NCBI RefSeq assembly: GCF_900116405.1
Contig: NZ_FPAQ01000001.1
Location: 144,293 to 208,292, forward strand
Direction: 5' to 3'
Length of the DNA: 64,000 nt
Source: Halomonas saccharevitans
Lineage (GTDB): Bacteria > Pseudomonadota > Gammaproteobacteria > Pseudomonadales > Halomonadaceae
Below, piece by piece: positions 47,946 through 56,642 of the stretch; within the stretch, counting starts at the first letter, position 1, and each line of letters starts with the position of its first letter. The position numbers and the translations under genes were made by a program. The notes under the pieces are model-generated. The model had not been told where the DNA came from, made no database searches, and saw nothing but the letters and a program-made list of their open reading frames with translations.

Positions 47946-48709
47946 GCGCTTGCCCTGGCCATCTCCGTGCCCCTGGCCGCCGTTTTGCCGCGCCGGCACT
48001 CCAGCGGGCAATTGGCGCAATAGCCCAGCTCGTCGATCAGGTAGCGGATGCAGCATAGCCGGCGCACCCGGGCGGGCTTGCCCGGGTCGGCGGGCGTGAC
48101 GTAGCGCACCGGGCGAAAGAGCGGGTTGCGGCGGCCGTCGGGCAGGGAGCGGCGCTCCATCAGCGCCTGGGCGGGCTCGCCCACGTCGGGCTCGGCCATG
48201 GGGTGATCGGCCAGGGCACCGGCGAAGTACTCGAAGTAGTTGCCGGCGTTGCTCCAGAACACCTTGGGTGAGGCGCCGGTGGCCCCGGCCAGCGCCTCGA
48301 TCAGCGGCGTCAGGTGAGCGTCGAGCAGCGTGGCGAAGCGCGCGCCGGGATCTAGCTCGGCCAGGGGCTTGCCGGCATGGGGCAGCATCAGCCCGGCGGT
48401 CTGCCCCTCGTCGGACTGCACCAGGTGCAGCTCATGAAGCCCCAGCGGCAGGTCGCGTTCGAGCAGCAGGTTGGCCGCCAGGCCATGGGCGGCCAGCGCG
48501 CTGAAGTGCCACTTGGACCAGAGCGAAGCCACCGCCCGGCGGTCGCCGTGGCCGTAGGTGCGGCCGAAGCGCTCGAACAGCTCGGCGAGGTAGGCCGGCT
48601 CGAGCAGGGTGCGGGCGGGCAGAGCGTCGGGGCCGGGTGTCGGCGCGACCCGTGGCGGCGTCAGGCCCTCCAGAGGGCCGATATAGAGCGTCGTGAGCGC
48701 GTGAGCCAT
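47942..48709 (-). CDS. fhuF: Siderophore-iron reductase, FhuF family
   Basis: A 255-residue protein whose C-terminus has the FhuF cluster ligands CC-x10-C-x2-C (RRLCCIRYLIDELGYCANCP), which bind a [2Fe-2S] centre. FhuF reduces ferric hydroxamate siderophores in the cytoplasm so that iron is freed. The start is put at ATG 48709 because GGAG is 6 bases before it; ATG 48721 is possible. It overlaps the AraC gene by 4 bases and has a Fur box upstream. It is the expected partner of fhuCDB. Confidence 0.88.
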   Translation of the reverse strand: MAHALTTLYIGPLEGLTPPRVAPTPGPDALPARTLLEPAYLAELFERFGRTYGHGDRRAVASLWSKWHFSALAAHGLAANLLLERDLPLGLHELHLVQSDEGQTAGLMLPHAGKPLAELDPGARFATLLDAHLTPLIEALAGATGASPKVFWSNAGNYFEYFAGALADHPMAEPDVGEPAQALMERRSLPDGRRNPLFRPVRYVTPADPGKPARVRRLCCIRYLIDELGYCANCPLECRRGKTAARGTEMARASA

Positions 48710-48745
48710 GGGGCTCTCCATCGTGGTGTCCCGACGAACACTAAA

Positions 48746-48764
48746 GCAAATACGAATCGTTATC
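48746..48764 (-). promoter_or_regulatory. Fur box before the fhuF-like gene
   Basis: GCAAATACGAATCGTTATC matches 13 of 19 bases of the Fur consensus, in an A/T-rich stretch 37 bases upstream of the start at 48709. Confidence 0.55.
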
Positions 48765-48986
48765 AAAATATCGAGGGCACGCGTCGTGTCCTCGTCGTGG
48801 TTTCTTCACGTGTTCCTCCTCGGCCTGTCGGACGCCGCGTTATTGCTCGCGGTCAGTGCGCCCACGCCCCCGATGGGCGATGCTGGTGGGCGGTCTGACG
48901 CGGCCAGTACGGGCAGGGCGCTCTGATCGCACCTTTACGTCTTACGCTTTCAAAAACCGTCGGCAAGCGCGGGCATGGCAGTATTG

Positions 48987-49005
48987 TGCATTGATAAGCA
49001 TTCCC
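48987..49005 (+). promoter_or_regulatory. Weak Fur box before the TonB2/TtpC cluster
   Basis: The segment containing TTGATAAGCATTCCC matches 12 of 19 bases of the Fur consensus, including the run TGATAA and CATT. It lies about 50 bases before the DUF3450 start. Confidence 0.4.
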
Positions 49006-49055
49006 ATTTGTGTCACTGTCTCGCCCCGTTCGAGACCTTTAACCGGAGAGTCATC

Positions 49056-49850
49056 GTGAGGATGTTTCGCTTCCCCGCCGCGCTGGTCGCGGTCGTCGGT
49101 CTGTGCGCTGGCGGCCTGGCTCAGGGTCAGGCGCAGGAATCGCTGGTCGACCGATCGGTCGAGGCGCAGCGCCACCAGGCCAAGCTGCAGACGCGCATCG
49201 ACGACGCCGATGACGAGACTCGCCGCCTGATCGGCGAGCTGCGAAAGGCGAGGGCCGAGGCGCAGCGGGTCGAGGCCTACAACGCCGAGCTTGCGCGCGT
49301 GGTGGAGCGCCAGGAGGAGACGCTGGCGCGCCGCGAGCGCGCCCTGGAAGGCTCCGCGACGACCCGCGAGGGGCTGCCGCCCCTGCTGCGAGGAATGGTC
49401 GAGCGCCTCGATCACTGGATCGAGGCCGACCTGCCGTTCCTTCAGGACGAGCGCCGCGCCCGAATCGCGAGCCTGGAGCGCGCACTCTCCGATCCGGCGC
49501 TGTCGCCCGCCGAACGGCTGGATCGTGTGCTGGCCGCCTGGCGTGGGGAGCTCGCCTACGGCCGCGAGCTGGACGCCTGGCGCGGCCTGCTGGACGGCGA
49601 ACGAGAGGTGGACTTCCTGAGGTTGGGGCGGATCGGCTTCTACTACCTGACGCCGAATGGTCGCGAGGGCGGCGTGTGGAAGGCCGACGAGCAGGCCTGG
49701 CAGCCGCTCGAGAAGGCGTCGCGCCAGGCGCTCGAGAACGGCATCCGTATCGCCCGGGAGCAGCGGGCTCCCGAGCTGCTGACGCTGCCGGTCTCCCAGC
49801 CCATCTCCCAACCGAAGACGAGCCACGAGAGTGGGGGAGAAGCCTCATGA
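49056..49850 (+). CDS. DUF3450 family periplasmic coiled-coil protein
   Basis: A 264-residue protein with a signal peptide (cleavage near residue 26), a long coiled coil (about 30-110, rich in Arg, Glu, Ala, Leu), then the DUF3450 core with LLRGMVERLDHWIEADLPF, AAWRGELAYGRELDAW and LGRIGFYYLTPNGREGGVW. Members always accompany TtpC-type TonB systems (as in Vibrio TonB2) but have no known activity. The start is GTG 49056 with GGAGAG 5 bases upstream; ATG 49062 is an alternative. It overlaps the next gene by 4 bases. Confidence 0.86.
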   Translation: MRMFRFPAALVAVVGLCAGGLAQGQAQESLVDRSVEAQRHQAKLQTRIDDADDETRRLIGELRKARAEAQRVEAYNAELARVVERQEETLARRERALEGSATTREGLPPLLRGMVERLDHWIEADLPFLQDERRARIASLERALSDPALSPAERLDRVLAAWRGELAYGRELDAWRGLLDGEREVDFLRLGRIGFYYLTPNGREGGVWKADEQAWQPLEKASRQALENGIRIAREQRAPELLTLPVSQPISQPKTSHESGGEAS

Positions 49851-51262
49851 CGCTGTCACGCTACGTGAGCCGCCTGCTGCTCTGCGGCGCCCTGCTGCTG
49901 CCGGCGGCGCTGCTCCAGGCCCAGACCGACCCTCAGGCCGATGCCCCGTCTGCTCCCCAGCTCCGGCAGGACGCTCCGGCTTCCTTCGCCGAGGCGCGCC
50001 AGGCCGAGCTCGCGCGGGACAGGGCGCGGCTGGCCGAGCTGGTCGACGATCGCGACGCCCTGCGCGATGCCGTCGAGGCGGCCCGCGAGCGCCGCGAGGC
50101 GGCCGCCGAACGGCGCCAGGACCTCGAGGCGCAGCGCGACGAGCAGCAGGCTCGCCGCGAGGCGCTGGCGGAGCGACAGCAGGCACAGGGCGGCGAACTC
50201 TCCGACGTCGAGCCGGTGCTGGAACGCCACGTCGGCGAGCTGCGCGACGCCCTTGGCCAGAGCTGGCTCACCCTCAACGGGGCCGAGCTGCCCGCGCGCG
50301 GCGAGGCGGACACGCTGCCCGACCTTCCGCGACTCGAGTCGCTGGCCGATGCCCTGATGGCCCTCACCCGGGAGACCGGGCGTATCGAGCGGCTGACGGT
50401 GCCGGTCGCCTCGGTCGACGGGCGCGTCGCCCCCCGGGAGGTGCTTCGGCTGGGGGATCTCGCCATGATCGAGGGCGGGCGTTGGCTGCGTCGCGACTCG
50501 CCGGACCTGCCCCCTGCGGCGCTGGCCGCGACCCCCGACGACGCCAGCGAAACCCTGGCGGCCTTCGCGCGGGGCGAAAGCGATCGGGTCACCCTCGACC
50601 CCACCGGCGGCGAACTGCTCGAGGCGCTGGCCCAGCGCCCCGACCTGCTGGCGCGCTTCCACCAGGGCGGCGCCGTGGGCTACGTGGTGGTCGCCCTGGG
50701 CGGGCTGGGCCTCTTGATCGCCTTGGGCCAGTACGGGTACCTGATGCGGGTGAGCGCGCGCCTGCGGCGTCAGCTCCGGGACGGCGCGAACCTGCGCGAC
50801 GACAACCCCCTGGGCCGGGTGCTGGCCAAGGTCCAGACGCTGCGCCAGGGGCTCGTACCCGAGGCGCTGGAGGCGCGCCTCGACGAGGCCCTGCTCGCCG
50901 AGTTGCCGCGGCTCGAGCGGGGCCAGGCGCTGGTCAAGCTGCTGGCGGCGGTGGCACCGCTGCTGGGGCTGCTCGGCACCGTGACCGGCATGATCGGCAC
51001 CTTCCAGTCGATCACGGTGTTCGGCACCGGCGACCCGCAGCTGATGGCCGGCGGCATCAGCCAGGCGCTGGTCACCACGGTGCTGGGCCTGATCACCGCG
51101 GTGCCGCTGATGCTCGCCCATACCACGCTCGCCAGCCGCAGCCGCTGGCTCTCCGGGGTGATCGAGGGGCACGCCAGCGCGGCGCTGGCCGAGCATCTCG
51201 AGGCCCTGCCGGCTTCTTCTGCCCAGCATCGCGAGTCACGTCATGCCGCTGCCTTGGCCTGA
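49847..51262 (+). CDS. ttpC: TtpC-like MotA/TolQ/ExbB-family protein
   Basis: A 471-residue ExbB-family protein with a long periplasmic N-terminal extension: signal peptide (to about residue 25), coiled coil (about 45-115), a globular part, a membrane helix (about 275-300), and the MotA/ExbB domain (about 330-445) with AVAPLLGLLGTVTGMIGTF and GGISQALVTTVLGLITAVPL. This layout is that of Vibrio TtpC, which is needed for TonB2 function in heme and siderophore uptake. ATGA overlap with DUF3450; 20-base overlap with the next gene. Its role here is inferred from layout and neighbours. Confidence 0.88.
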   Translation: MTLSRYVSRLLLCGALLLPAALLQAQTDPQADAPSAPQLRQDAPASFAEARQAELARDRARLAELVDDRDALRDAVEAARERREAAAERRQDLEAQRDEQQARREALAERQQAQGGELSDVEPVLERHVGELRDALGQSWLTLNGAELPARGEADTLPDLPRLESLADALMALTRETGRIERLTVPVASVDGRVAPREVLRLGDLAMIEGGRWLRRDSPDLPPAALAATPDDASETLAAFARGESDRVTLDPTGGELLEALAQRPDLLARFHQGGAVGYVVVALGGLGLLIALGQYGYLMRVSARLRRQLRDGANLRDDNPLGRVLAKVQTLRQGLVPEALEARLDEALLAELPRLERGQALVKLLAAVAPLLGLLGTVTGMIGTFQSITVFGTGDPQLMAGGISQALVTTVLGLITAVPLMLAHTTLASRSRWLSGVIEGHASAALAEHLEALPASSAQHRESRHAAALA

Positions 51263-51800
51263 ACTCCTGGCGGGCGCCACCGCGCCGCTCGCCTGGCTGG
51301 GCCAGGCTGGTGGACCGGTGCTGGTGGCCATCGGCGCGGTGGCCATGCTGCTCTTCTCCCTGGCGCTGGAGCGCTGGTGCTACTTCCGCTTCGTCTGGCG
51401 GCGCGAGCGCCAAGCCCTGGTGGCGCGCTGGGTGCGCCGCGAGGACCACACAAGCTGGAGCGCGCGGACGCTGCGCGAAGTATGGACCCAGGCGCTGCTC
51501 GCCCGGCTGCGTCGCCCGCTGCCGTGGCTCAGGCTACTGGTGACGCTCTGTCCGCTGCTCGGCCTGCTGGGCACGGTCACCGGCATGATCACCGTCTTCG
51601 AGGGCTTGGCCGCCAGCGAGACCAGCCAGGCCCGTGCCATGGCCGACGGCGTCGCCCGGGCCACGCTGCCGACACTGGCCGGCATGGCGGTGGCGGTGGT
51701 TGGGTTGCTGTTCACCACCCGTCTCGAACACATCATTCGGCGCGAGGACCAGCGGCTGCACGACCGCATGGCCCGCGCCGTGGAGGAGCCCGATGCGTAG
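51243..51800 (+). CDS. ExbB2-type proton channel protein
   Basis: A short, 185-residue ExbB with three membrane helices (about 25-45, 95-115, 130-160) and the motif LVTLCPLLGLLGTVTGMITVFEG followed by ADGVARATLPTLAGMAVAV. It is smaller than the ExbB at 4053 and belongs to the TonB2 subtype. The ATG at 51243 lies inside the ttpC coding sequence, 20 bases before its stop. With the next gene it forms the motor of this cluster. Confidence 0.87.
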   Translation: MPLPWPELLAGATAPLAWLGQAGGPVLVAIGAVAMLLFSLALERWCYFRFVWRRERQALVARWVRREDHTSWSARTLREVWTQALLARLRRPLPWLRLLVTLCPLLGLLGTVTGMITVFEGLAASETSQARAMADGVARATLPTLAGMAVAVVGLLFTTRLEHIIRREDQRLHDRMARAVEEPDA

Positions 51801-52200
51801 GCGTCGCCTGAGTGCCGACAGCGGCGAGACCAGCGAGGTCAACCTGACCCCCATGCTGGACGTCGTCTTCATCATGCTGATCTTTTTCATCGTCACCACC
51901 AGCTTCGTCAAGGAAAGCGGCGTGGAGATCGAGCGCCCCCAGTCCAGCGACGCGACGCCGCGCCCCGAGGCCCAGGTGATGGTGGCCCTGACCGCGGAGG
52001 GCGCGGTGTGGGTCGATGGTGCGCCGGTTGACGCGCACCGCGTCGGCGAGGCCGTGGCGCCGCTGGTGAGCGAGCAGGGCGGGGTGGTGATCCAGGCCGA
52101 CCGCGCCTCCACCACCGGCCTGTTGGTCGAGGTGATGGATCGTCTGCGCGAGGCGGGCGTCGAGCAGATCGCCGTGGCCGCTGCCCGGGAGGGGGCGTGA
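51793..52200 (+). CDS. ExbD2-type protein
   Basis: A 135-residue ExbD. SEVNLTPMLDVVFIMLIFF contains the membrane helix and its essential aspartate; the periplasmic domain follows. GGAGG lies 6 bases before the ATG and 8 bases are shared with the exbB2 end. Start and stop overlaps on both sides show tight coupling within the TonB2 cluster. Confidence 0.9.
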   Translation: MRRRRLSADSGETSEVNLTPMLDVVFIMLIFFIVTTSFVKESGVEIERPQSSDATPRPEAQVMVALTAEGAVWVDGAPVDAHRVGEAVAPLVSEQGGVVIQADRASTTGLLVEVMDRLREAGVEQIAVAAAREGA

Positions 52201-53000
52201 TTCGCTGGCCCCTGGCGTCGCTGGCCGGAGTGTCCCTGGCGCTGCTGCTGTTCTGGGGGCTGGCGCTGCTGGTGGCGCCGCCCGAGGCGGACGTCGAGGT
52301 GCGCGAGAGGGCCATGACGATGAGCATGGCCGCGGCGGTCGACCAGCCGGCGCAGCCGGCCGAGACGACGGCCCCCGCGCCCAGCGCACCGCCCGCGCCG
52401 CAGCCGGCACCTCCCAGTCCGCCGCCGCCGGCGCCGCTGCCCGACAGCACCCTGTCACTGCCGGAGCCGACGCCGGTCGATCCTCCGCCGGTGCAGCCCG
52501 AGGCGGTCGCCGAGCTGGACACCGCGCTGCCCGAGCTGACCGAGGCGGCGCCGACGCCCGAGCCTCAGCCAGAGCCTGAACCGCAACCCGAGCCCGAACC
52601 GCAGCCGGAACCGTCACCCTCTACCGAGCCGGCGAGCCCGTCGGCGACGGCTACCGACGCCGCGGCGACGCAGTCGCCCGCCGCTTCGGGGCAGGGGACA
52701 CCGAGCGCCGCCGGCCAGGCCAGCCAGGCGGTGCAGGACGTGGGGCAGGCGACGCCCACCCGGCGCGTGCCGCCGAGCTATCCGCGCCGCGCTCAGCGCC
52801 GCAGCCTGGAAGGCCACGTGGTGGTGGAGTTTCTGATTCGCCCCGACGGCCGGGTGAAGGTCGGCTCGGTCCGGGTGGTCGAGGCCCGGCCGCGGCGGGT
52901 CTTCGACGAGGCGGCCACGCGTGCCGTGGCCGACTGGCGCTTCGCGGCCGACGGTCGCCTGCGTCGCGCCCGCCAACGACTCGAGTTTCAGCTGAGGTGA
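52197..53000 (+). CDS. tonB: TonB-family energy transducer
   Basis: A 267-residue TonB protein that carries energy from the ExbB/ExbD motor to outer-membrane receptors. It has an N-terminal helix (residues 5-27), a proline-rich spacer (about 50-180) with the repeat PEPQPEPEPQPEPEPQPEP, and the C-terminal domain with PSYPRRAQRRSLEGHVVVEF and AVADWRFAADGR, which ends in LEFQLR. Start GTG 52197 overlaps exbD2 (GTGA). The long spacer suits a wide periplasm crossing. Confidence 0.92.
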   Translation: MIRWPLASLAGVSLALLLFWGLALLVAPPEADVEVRERAMTMSMAAAVDQPAQPAETTAPAPSAPPAPQPAPPSPPPPAPLPDSTLSLPEPTPVDPPPVQPEAVAELDTALPELTEAAPTPEPQPEPEPQPEPEPQPEPSPSTEPASPSATATDAAATQSPAASGQGTPSAAGQASQAVQDVGQATPTRRVPPSYPRRAQRRSLEGHVVVEFLIRPDGRVKVGSVRVVEARPRRVFDEAATRAVADWRFAADGRLRRARQRLEFQLR

Positions 53001-53005
53001 GCCCG

Positions 53006-54160
53006 ATGTCACGATGCCTGTTATCTATCCTGTCAGTCGTCCTGCTGCTGGTTTCCTCGGGTGTTCAGGCCCAGCCGGCCCTGCCCGGGAGCTTCATCCG
53101 CGATCTCCAGAGCCTCGAGGCCCGGCTCGCGGAAGCGCCCGCGGAGGTGCTGGTCGAGGTACAGGACAAGGCGCGCCGGCAGGCCGAGCGTTTGGCGGCG
53201 GGCAACGTCGCCGATCGCTGGGCGCGGGCCCTCTATCTGCAGCTGGCGGCCGGTGCCGCGGCGCGTCAGGGCGAGCACGGACGAGCCGCCGCGTGGCTGG
53301 ATGCCGCGGCGGGAAGCGATCCGGCCCCGGCGGCCTGGCGCCAGGCACGGCGTCGCGAGGCAGCGCTGCAGTATCGGGCCGCGGGGCGCACGGCCCTGGC
53401 CGTGGAGCGTCTGACTCGCTGGTTGGATGAGACGGCCCCGCCGGCGATGGACGAGCGTTGGCGGTTGATCGCTTGGCTGGCGGAGCTCGAGCGCTGGGAG
53501 GCGGCCGCTGCGCGGCTCGAGGCGCTGGATGCTGCGTCGGGCGCCTGGTCGGCCGATCGCCGGGCATTGGCGCTCTCGATCTATCGGCAGGCGGGACACG
53601 AGTCCTTGGCATTGGCGCTGCTGCGCGAGCATTTGGAGCGCGAGGCCGATCCGACGCAGTGGCGACGCGCCGCGGCGCTGGCTCAGCGCCTCGGCGATCC
53701 GGGGCTCGCCGCGGCGCTCTGGGAGGTCGGCTGGCAGCGGGGGCATCTGACGGGAAAGGAGGATCTACTGCGCCTGGCCCGGCTGCACTTGGCCGGCGGG
53801 ACGCCGGCGCGGGCGGCCGAGCACCTGGAGCGAGGGCTAGAGGATGGCGTGTTGGCGATCGATGCCCGTCACCGGCGGCTGCTGGCCACGGCCTGGGAGG
53901 CGGCGCGCGATCATGGCCGGGCGCTCTCGGCCTGGGAGGCGGTCGCTCGCGAGAGCGAGCGGGCAACCGACTGGCTGCGCCTGGGCCAGCTGGCCCGCGG
54001 CTGGGGAGAGAAGGCGCTGGCGGGCCGCGCCCTGAGGCGGGCCCGCGCTCTGGGCGCCGAGGAGGCCGAGGCGTGGCTCGCCACGCTGCCCGACGCGGCG
54101 GGCGAGGACGCCTCGGCGATCGCCGATCAGAGCGAGAGCTCGGTCCAGACCGGGGCGTGA
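53006..54160 (+). CDS. TPR-repeat protein of the TonB2 cluster
   Basis: A 384-residue protein with a signal peptide (cleavage near residue 21, VQAQ) and helical repeats of TPR type throughout (for example AERLDRWLDE-, [24 protein letters not shown] units). In Vibrio a TPR protein follows tonB2 in the same order. No catalytic motif is seen; probably a periplasmic scaffold. ATG 53006 is chosen for the GAGG eight bases upstream; GTG 52997 overlaps the tonB stop. Its last 34 bases overlap, tail to tail, with xthA on the other strand. Confidence 0.8.
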   Translation: MSRCLLSILSVVLLLVSSGVQAQPALPGSFIRDLQSLEARLAEAPAEVLVEVQDKARRQAERLAAGNVADRWARALYLQLAAGAAARQGEHGRAAAWLDAAAGSDPAPAAWRQARRREAALQYRAAGRTALAVERLTRWLDETAPPAMDERWRLIAWLAELERWEAAAARLEALDAASGAWSADRRALALSIYRQAGHESLALALLREHLEREADPTQWRRAAALAQRLGDPGLAAALWEVGWQRGHLTGKEDLLRLARLHLAGGTPARAAEHLERGLEDGVLAIDARHRRLLATAWEAARDHGRALSAWEAVARESERATDWLRLGQLARGWGEKALAGRALRRARALGAEEAEAWLATLPDAAGEDASAIADQSESSVQTGA

Positions 54161-54954
54161 TCCGAGGGCTTCTCCATGGCGCGCAGTTCATAGTCGATGC
54201 CGGCGTCCGCGACGCGTTCGGCGAGCGGGGGCGTGACCAGGATATGGTCGATGCGCAGCCCGCGCCGGGGGTCGCGCTCGAAGGCGCGGGAGCGGTAGTC
54301 GAACCAGCTGAAGCGATCGTCGACGTCCGGGTAGCGGAGGCGGTAGCTGTCGGTCAGGCCCCAGGCCTTGATGCCGGCCAGCCACTCGCGCTCCACGGGC
54401 TGGAAGCTGGTCTTGCCCTCGCGCAGCCAGCGCTTGCGGTTGGCCTCGCCGATGCCGATGTCGATGTCCTCGGGGGAGATGTTGAAATCACCCATCACCG
54501 CCAGGTGCTCATCGGCACGATGCTGGGTCTCCAGCAGGCGCTGCAGCTGGGCATAGAAGGCCCGCTTGTGGGGAAACTTCACCGGATGCTCGACGTTCTC
54601 GCCCTGGGGGAAGTAGCCGTTCCAGACCGTGATCGGCGTGCCGCCATTCGGTGTGAAGCGCGCGCCGATCATGCGGCGCTGGGCGTCGTCCCCGTCGTCG
54701 GGGAAGCCCTTGAAGATCGCCTCGGGCTCGCCGCACTGGGCCGTGTCGATCATCAGGGCCACGCCGTAGTGGCCCTTCTGGCCGTGGAACTCGACGCGAT
54801 AGCCCATCGCCTCCACGGCGGCCATGGGAAACTCGCTGTCCTGGACCTTGGTCTCCTGCAGGCCGATCACCGCCGGGCGATGGGCCTCGATCAGGGCCTC
54901 GAGCTGGTGCAGGCGGGCACGAATGCCGTTGATGTTGAATGACACCAGGCGCAT
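54127..54954 (-). CDS. xthA: Exodeoxyribonuclease III
   Basis: AP endonuclease and 3'-phosphatase/exonuclease of base excision repair. The 275-residue protein starts [15 protein letters not shown] and has the metal ligand in LQETKVQD, catalytic [13 protein letters not shown] and the final SDHAPVW. These are the family's key residues. The C-terminal end overlaps the TPR gene by 34 bases. Upstream, three bases after the small basic gene, it probably shares one transcript with that gene. Confidence 0.94.
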   Translation of the reverse strand: MRLVSFNINGIRARLHQLEALIEAHRPAVIGLQETKVQDSEFPMAAVEAMGYRVEFHGQKGHYGVALMIDTAQCGEPEAIFKGFPDDGDDAQRRMIGARFTPNGGTPITVWNGYFPQGENVEHPVKFPHKRAFYAQLQRLLETQHRADEHLAVMGDFNISPEDIDIGIGEANRKRWLREGKTSFQPVEREWLAGIKAWGLTDSYRLRYPDVDDRFSWFDYRSRAFERDPRRGLRIDHILVTPPLAERVADAGIDYELRAMEKPSDHAPVWTELSL

Positions 54955-54957
54955 CGG

Positions 54958-55194
54958 TCAGTCGTCCTTGTGCTCGGTCGTGTCGGGGTGGATCGCGATG
55001 GACGGCCCCGCTTCCTGGCGGGCCTGCTTGCGCGCCGCCTGCAGCTTGCGCTGCTGGCGCTTCTTCTGGGTATAGCGGGTCGACGAGGTCACCTGATCGG
55101 GATTCTCGTGCCGCCACTTCTTGAAATCCTTGCGCTTGCCGGTGCGGATCTTCACCTTATCGGCCAGCGACCGGGTCTTCTTTTGGCGTGTCAT
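54958..55194 (-). CDS. Small basic protein of unknown function upstream of xthA
   Basis: A 78-residue protein not recognised. About one third of residues are Lys or Arg; the middle (about 15-60) has RTGKRKDFKKWRHE and KKRQQRKLQAARKQARQE, and the last 15 residues are acidic (HPDTTEHKDD). AGGAG lies 7 bases before the ATG, a good start site. It ends 3 bases before the xthA ATG, so the two are likely cotranslated. The charge pattern suggests nucleic acid or ribosome binding. It could be taxon-restricted. Confidence 0.7.
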   Translation of the reverse strand: MTRQKKTRSLADKVKIRTGKRKDFKKWRHENPDQVTSSTRYTQKKRQQRKLQAARKQARQEAGPSIAIHPDTTEHKDD

Positions 55195-55299
55195 GGTGCA
55201 ACTCCTGCATGTAAGGGCGCTATTCTAGCAGTCGAGGCCCGCCGGCTGACAGCAATCAACCGCCGGCAGGCGTCCGGGGGCGCCCTCGTCGCCGGAGGC

Positions 55300-55308
55300 T
55301 GTTACAAT
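55300..55308 (+). promoter_or_regulatory. Extended -10 promoter before the DEAD-box helicase gene
   Basis: TGTTACAAT (TG at 55300-55301, TACAAT at 55303-55308) is an extended -10. No strong -35 is present. Transcription would start near 55315, giving a leader of about 47 bases to the ATG at 55362. Confidence 0.5.
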
Positions 55309-55361
55309 GGCCGTTTGCGTCACGCACCCCATCCACCCATACGGACAAGACAGCACAGCCT

Positions 55362-56636
55362 ATGAGCGAGTCGGAACAGACCACAGCACCGGCCCAGAAC
55401 CGCAAGCCCAAGCGTCGTCGGCGCAAGCCGCGGCGTCGTCAGTCGAACTGGGATCTGCGCCAGTTCCAGGTTCCCGCTGTCGCGGGCAAGTGGCGCTTCC
55501 ATGACTTCGATCTGCCGCTGCCGCTGATGCGGGCGATTCATGCCCTGGGGTTCGAATACTGCACGCCGATCCAGGCCGAGGCGCTGGCCCAGACCCTGCT
55601 GGGTGGCGACGTGGTGGGCAAGGCCCAGACCGGCACCGGCAAGACCGCGGCCTTTTTGATCTCGATCCTGGCCTACTTCCTCGAGGAGGAGGCGCCCAAC
55701 GCCCAGAAGCCAGGGGCGCCGCGAGCACTGATCGTGGCTCCAACCCGCGAGCTGGCGCTGCAGATCGAGAAGGACGCCAAGGCACTGGCGCGCTTCACCG
55801 ACCTCAAGGTGGCCAGCGTCGTCGGCGGCATGGACTACCAGAAGCAGCGCGAGGCGCTGGGCGATAAGCTCGATATCCTCGTCGCCACCCCGGGCCGGCT
55901 GTTGGACTTCCATGAGAAGCGCGACGTCGACCTGACCCAGGTGGAAGTGCTGGTACTCGATGAGGCCGATCGGATGCTGTCGATGGGTTTCATTCCCGAC
56001 GTCAAGCGCATCATCCGCCACACGCCGAACACCGAGCAGCGCCAGACCTTCCTGTTCTCGGCGACCTTCAGCCAGGACATTCTCAACCTGGCCAGCCAGT
56101 GGACCCACAAGCCGGCCCACGTCGATATCGCCGTCACCGTCGACAACGCTGCCGACATCGATCAGCGCGTCTATCTGGTCGGCGACGAGGACAAGCAACG
56201 CCTGCTGGTCAACCTACTCAAGCAGGAGAGCTTCGAGCGCGTGATGGTCTTCGGCAACCGCCGGGATCTGGTGCGCAAGCTCGACGACCTGCTCGAGAAG
56301 GCCGGCATCAACGCCGCCATGCTCTCCGGCGATGTGCCCCAGAACCAGCGCATCGAGACCCTCGAGAAGTTCCGCGAGGGCAAGATTCAGGTGCTGGTGG
56401 CCACCGACGTGGCGGGACGCGGCATCCACATCGAGGATGTCAGCCACGTGATCAACTACACCCTGCCGGAAGATCCGGAGGACTACGTCCACCGCATCGG
56501 CCGCACCGGCCGCGCCGGCGCCAAGGGCGTGTCGATCAGCTTCGTCGGCGAGGAAGACGCCTTCTCCCTGCCGGAGATCGAGCGCTACATCAACGACAAG
56601 CTGCCGTGCGAACATCCGCCGGAAGGGCTGCTCTGA
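55362..56636 (+). CDS. rhlB: DEAD-box ATP-dependent RNA helicase, RhlB-like
   Basis: A 424-residue RNA helicase. Motifs: Walker A AQTGTGKT (88-95), [21 protein letters not shown], and the C-terminal [10 protein letters not shown]. The first 30 residues are very basic ([14 protein letters not shown]) and could bind RNA. RhlB unwinds structured RNA for RNase E in the degradosome; the C-terminal resemblance and length fit RhlB, but RhlE or another DEAD-box subtype cannot be excluded. dinG starts 7 bases after its stop. Confidence 0.85.
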   Translation: MSESEQTTAPAQNRKPKRRRRKPRRRQSNWDLRQFQVPAVAGKWRFHDFDLPLPLMRAIHALGFEYCTPIQAEALAQTLLGGDVVGKAQTGTGKTAAFLISILAYFLEEEAPNAQKPGAPRALIVAPTRELALQIEKDAKALARFTDLKVASVVGGMDYQKQREALGDKLDILVATPGRLLDFHEKRDVDLTQVEVLVLDEADRMLSMGFIPDVKRIIRHTPNTEQRQTFLFSATFSQDILNLASQWTHKPAHVDIAVTVDNAADIDQRVYLVGDEDKQRLLVNLLKQESFERVMVFGNRRDLVRKLDDLLEKAGINAAMLSGDVPQNQRIETLEKFREGKIQVLVATDVAGRGIHIEDVSHVINYTLPEDPEDYVHRIGRTGRAGAKGVSISFVGEEDAFSLPEIERYINDKLPCEHPPEGLL

Positions 56637-56642
56637 CGTCCC

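Larger units (their letters stand above)
48710..49055. promoter_or_regulatory. Divergent control region fhuF/TonB2 cluster, no gene seen
   Basis: No gene of convincing quality lies in these 346 bases. Fur-like boxes are near each end (48746-48764 and 48987-49005). GGAGAG at 49045-49050 is the ribosome site of the DUF3450 gene. The middle has T-rich runs but no hairpin or clear -35/-10 pair that I could assign. Confidence 0.4.

Noticed and set aside
52555-52620. Short repeat CCGGAGCC/CCTGAACC-like in tonB as a possible DNA repeat element
   Set aside because: It is simply the coding for the PEP-rich spacer of TonB, common to the family.
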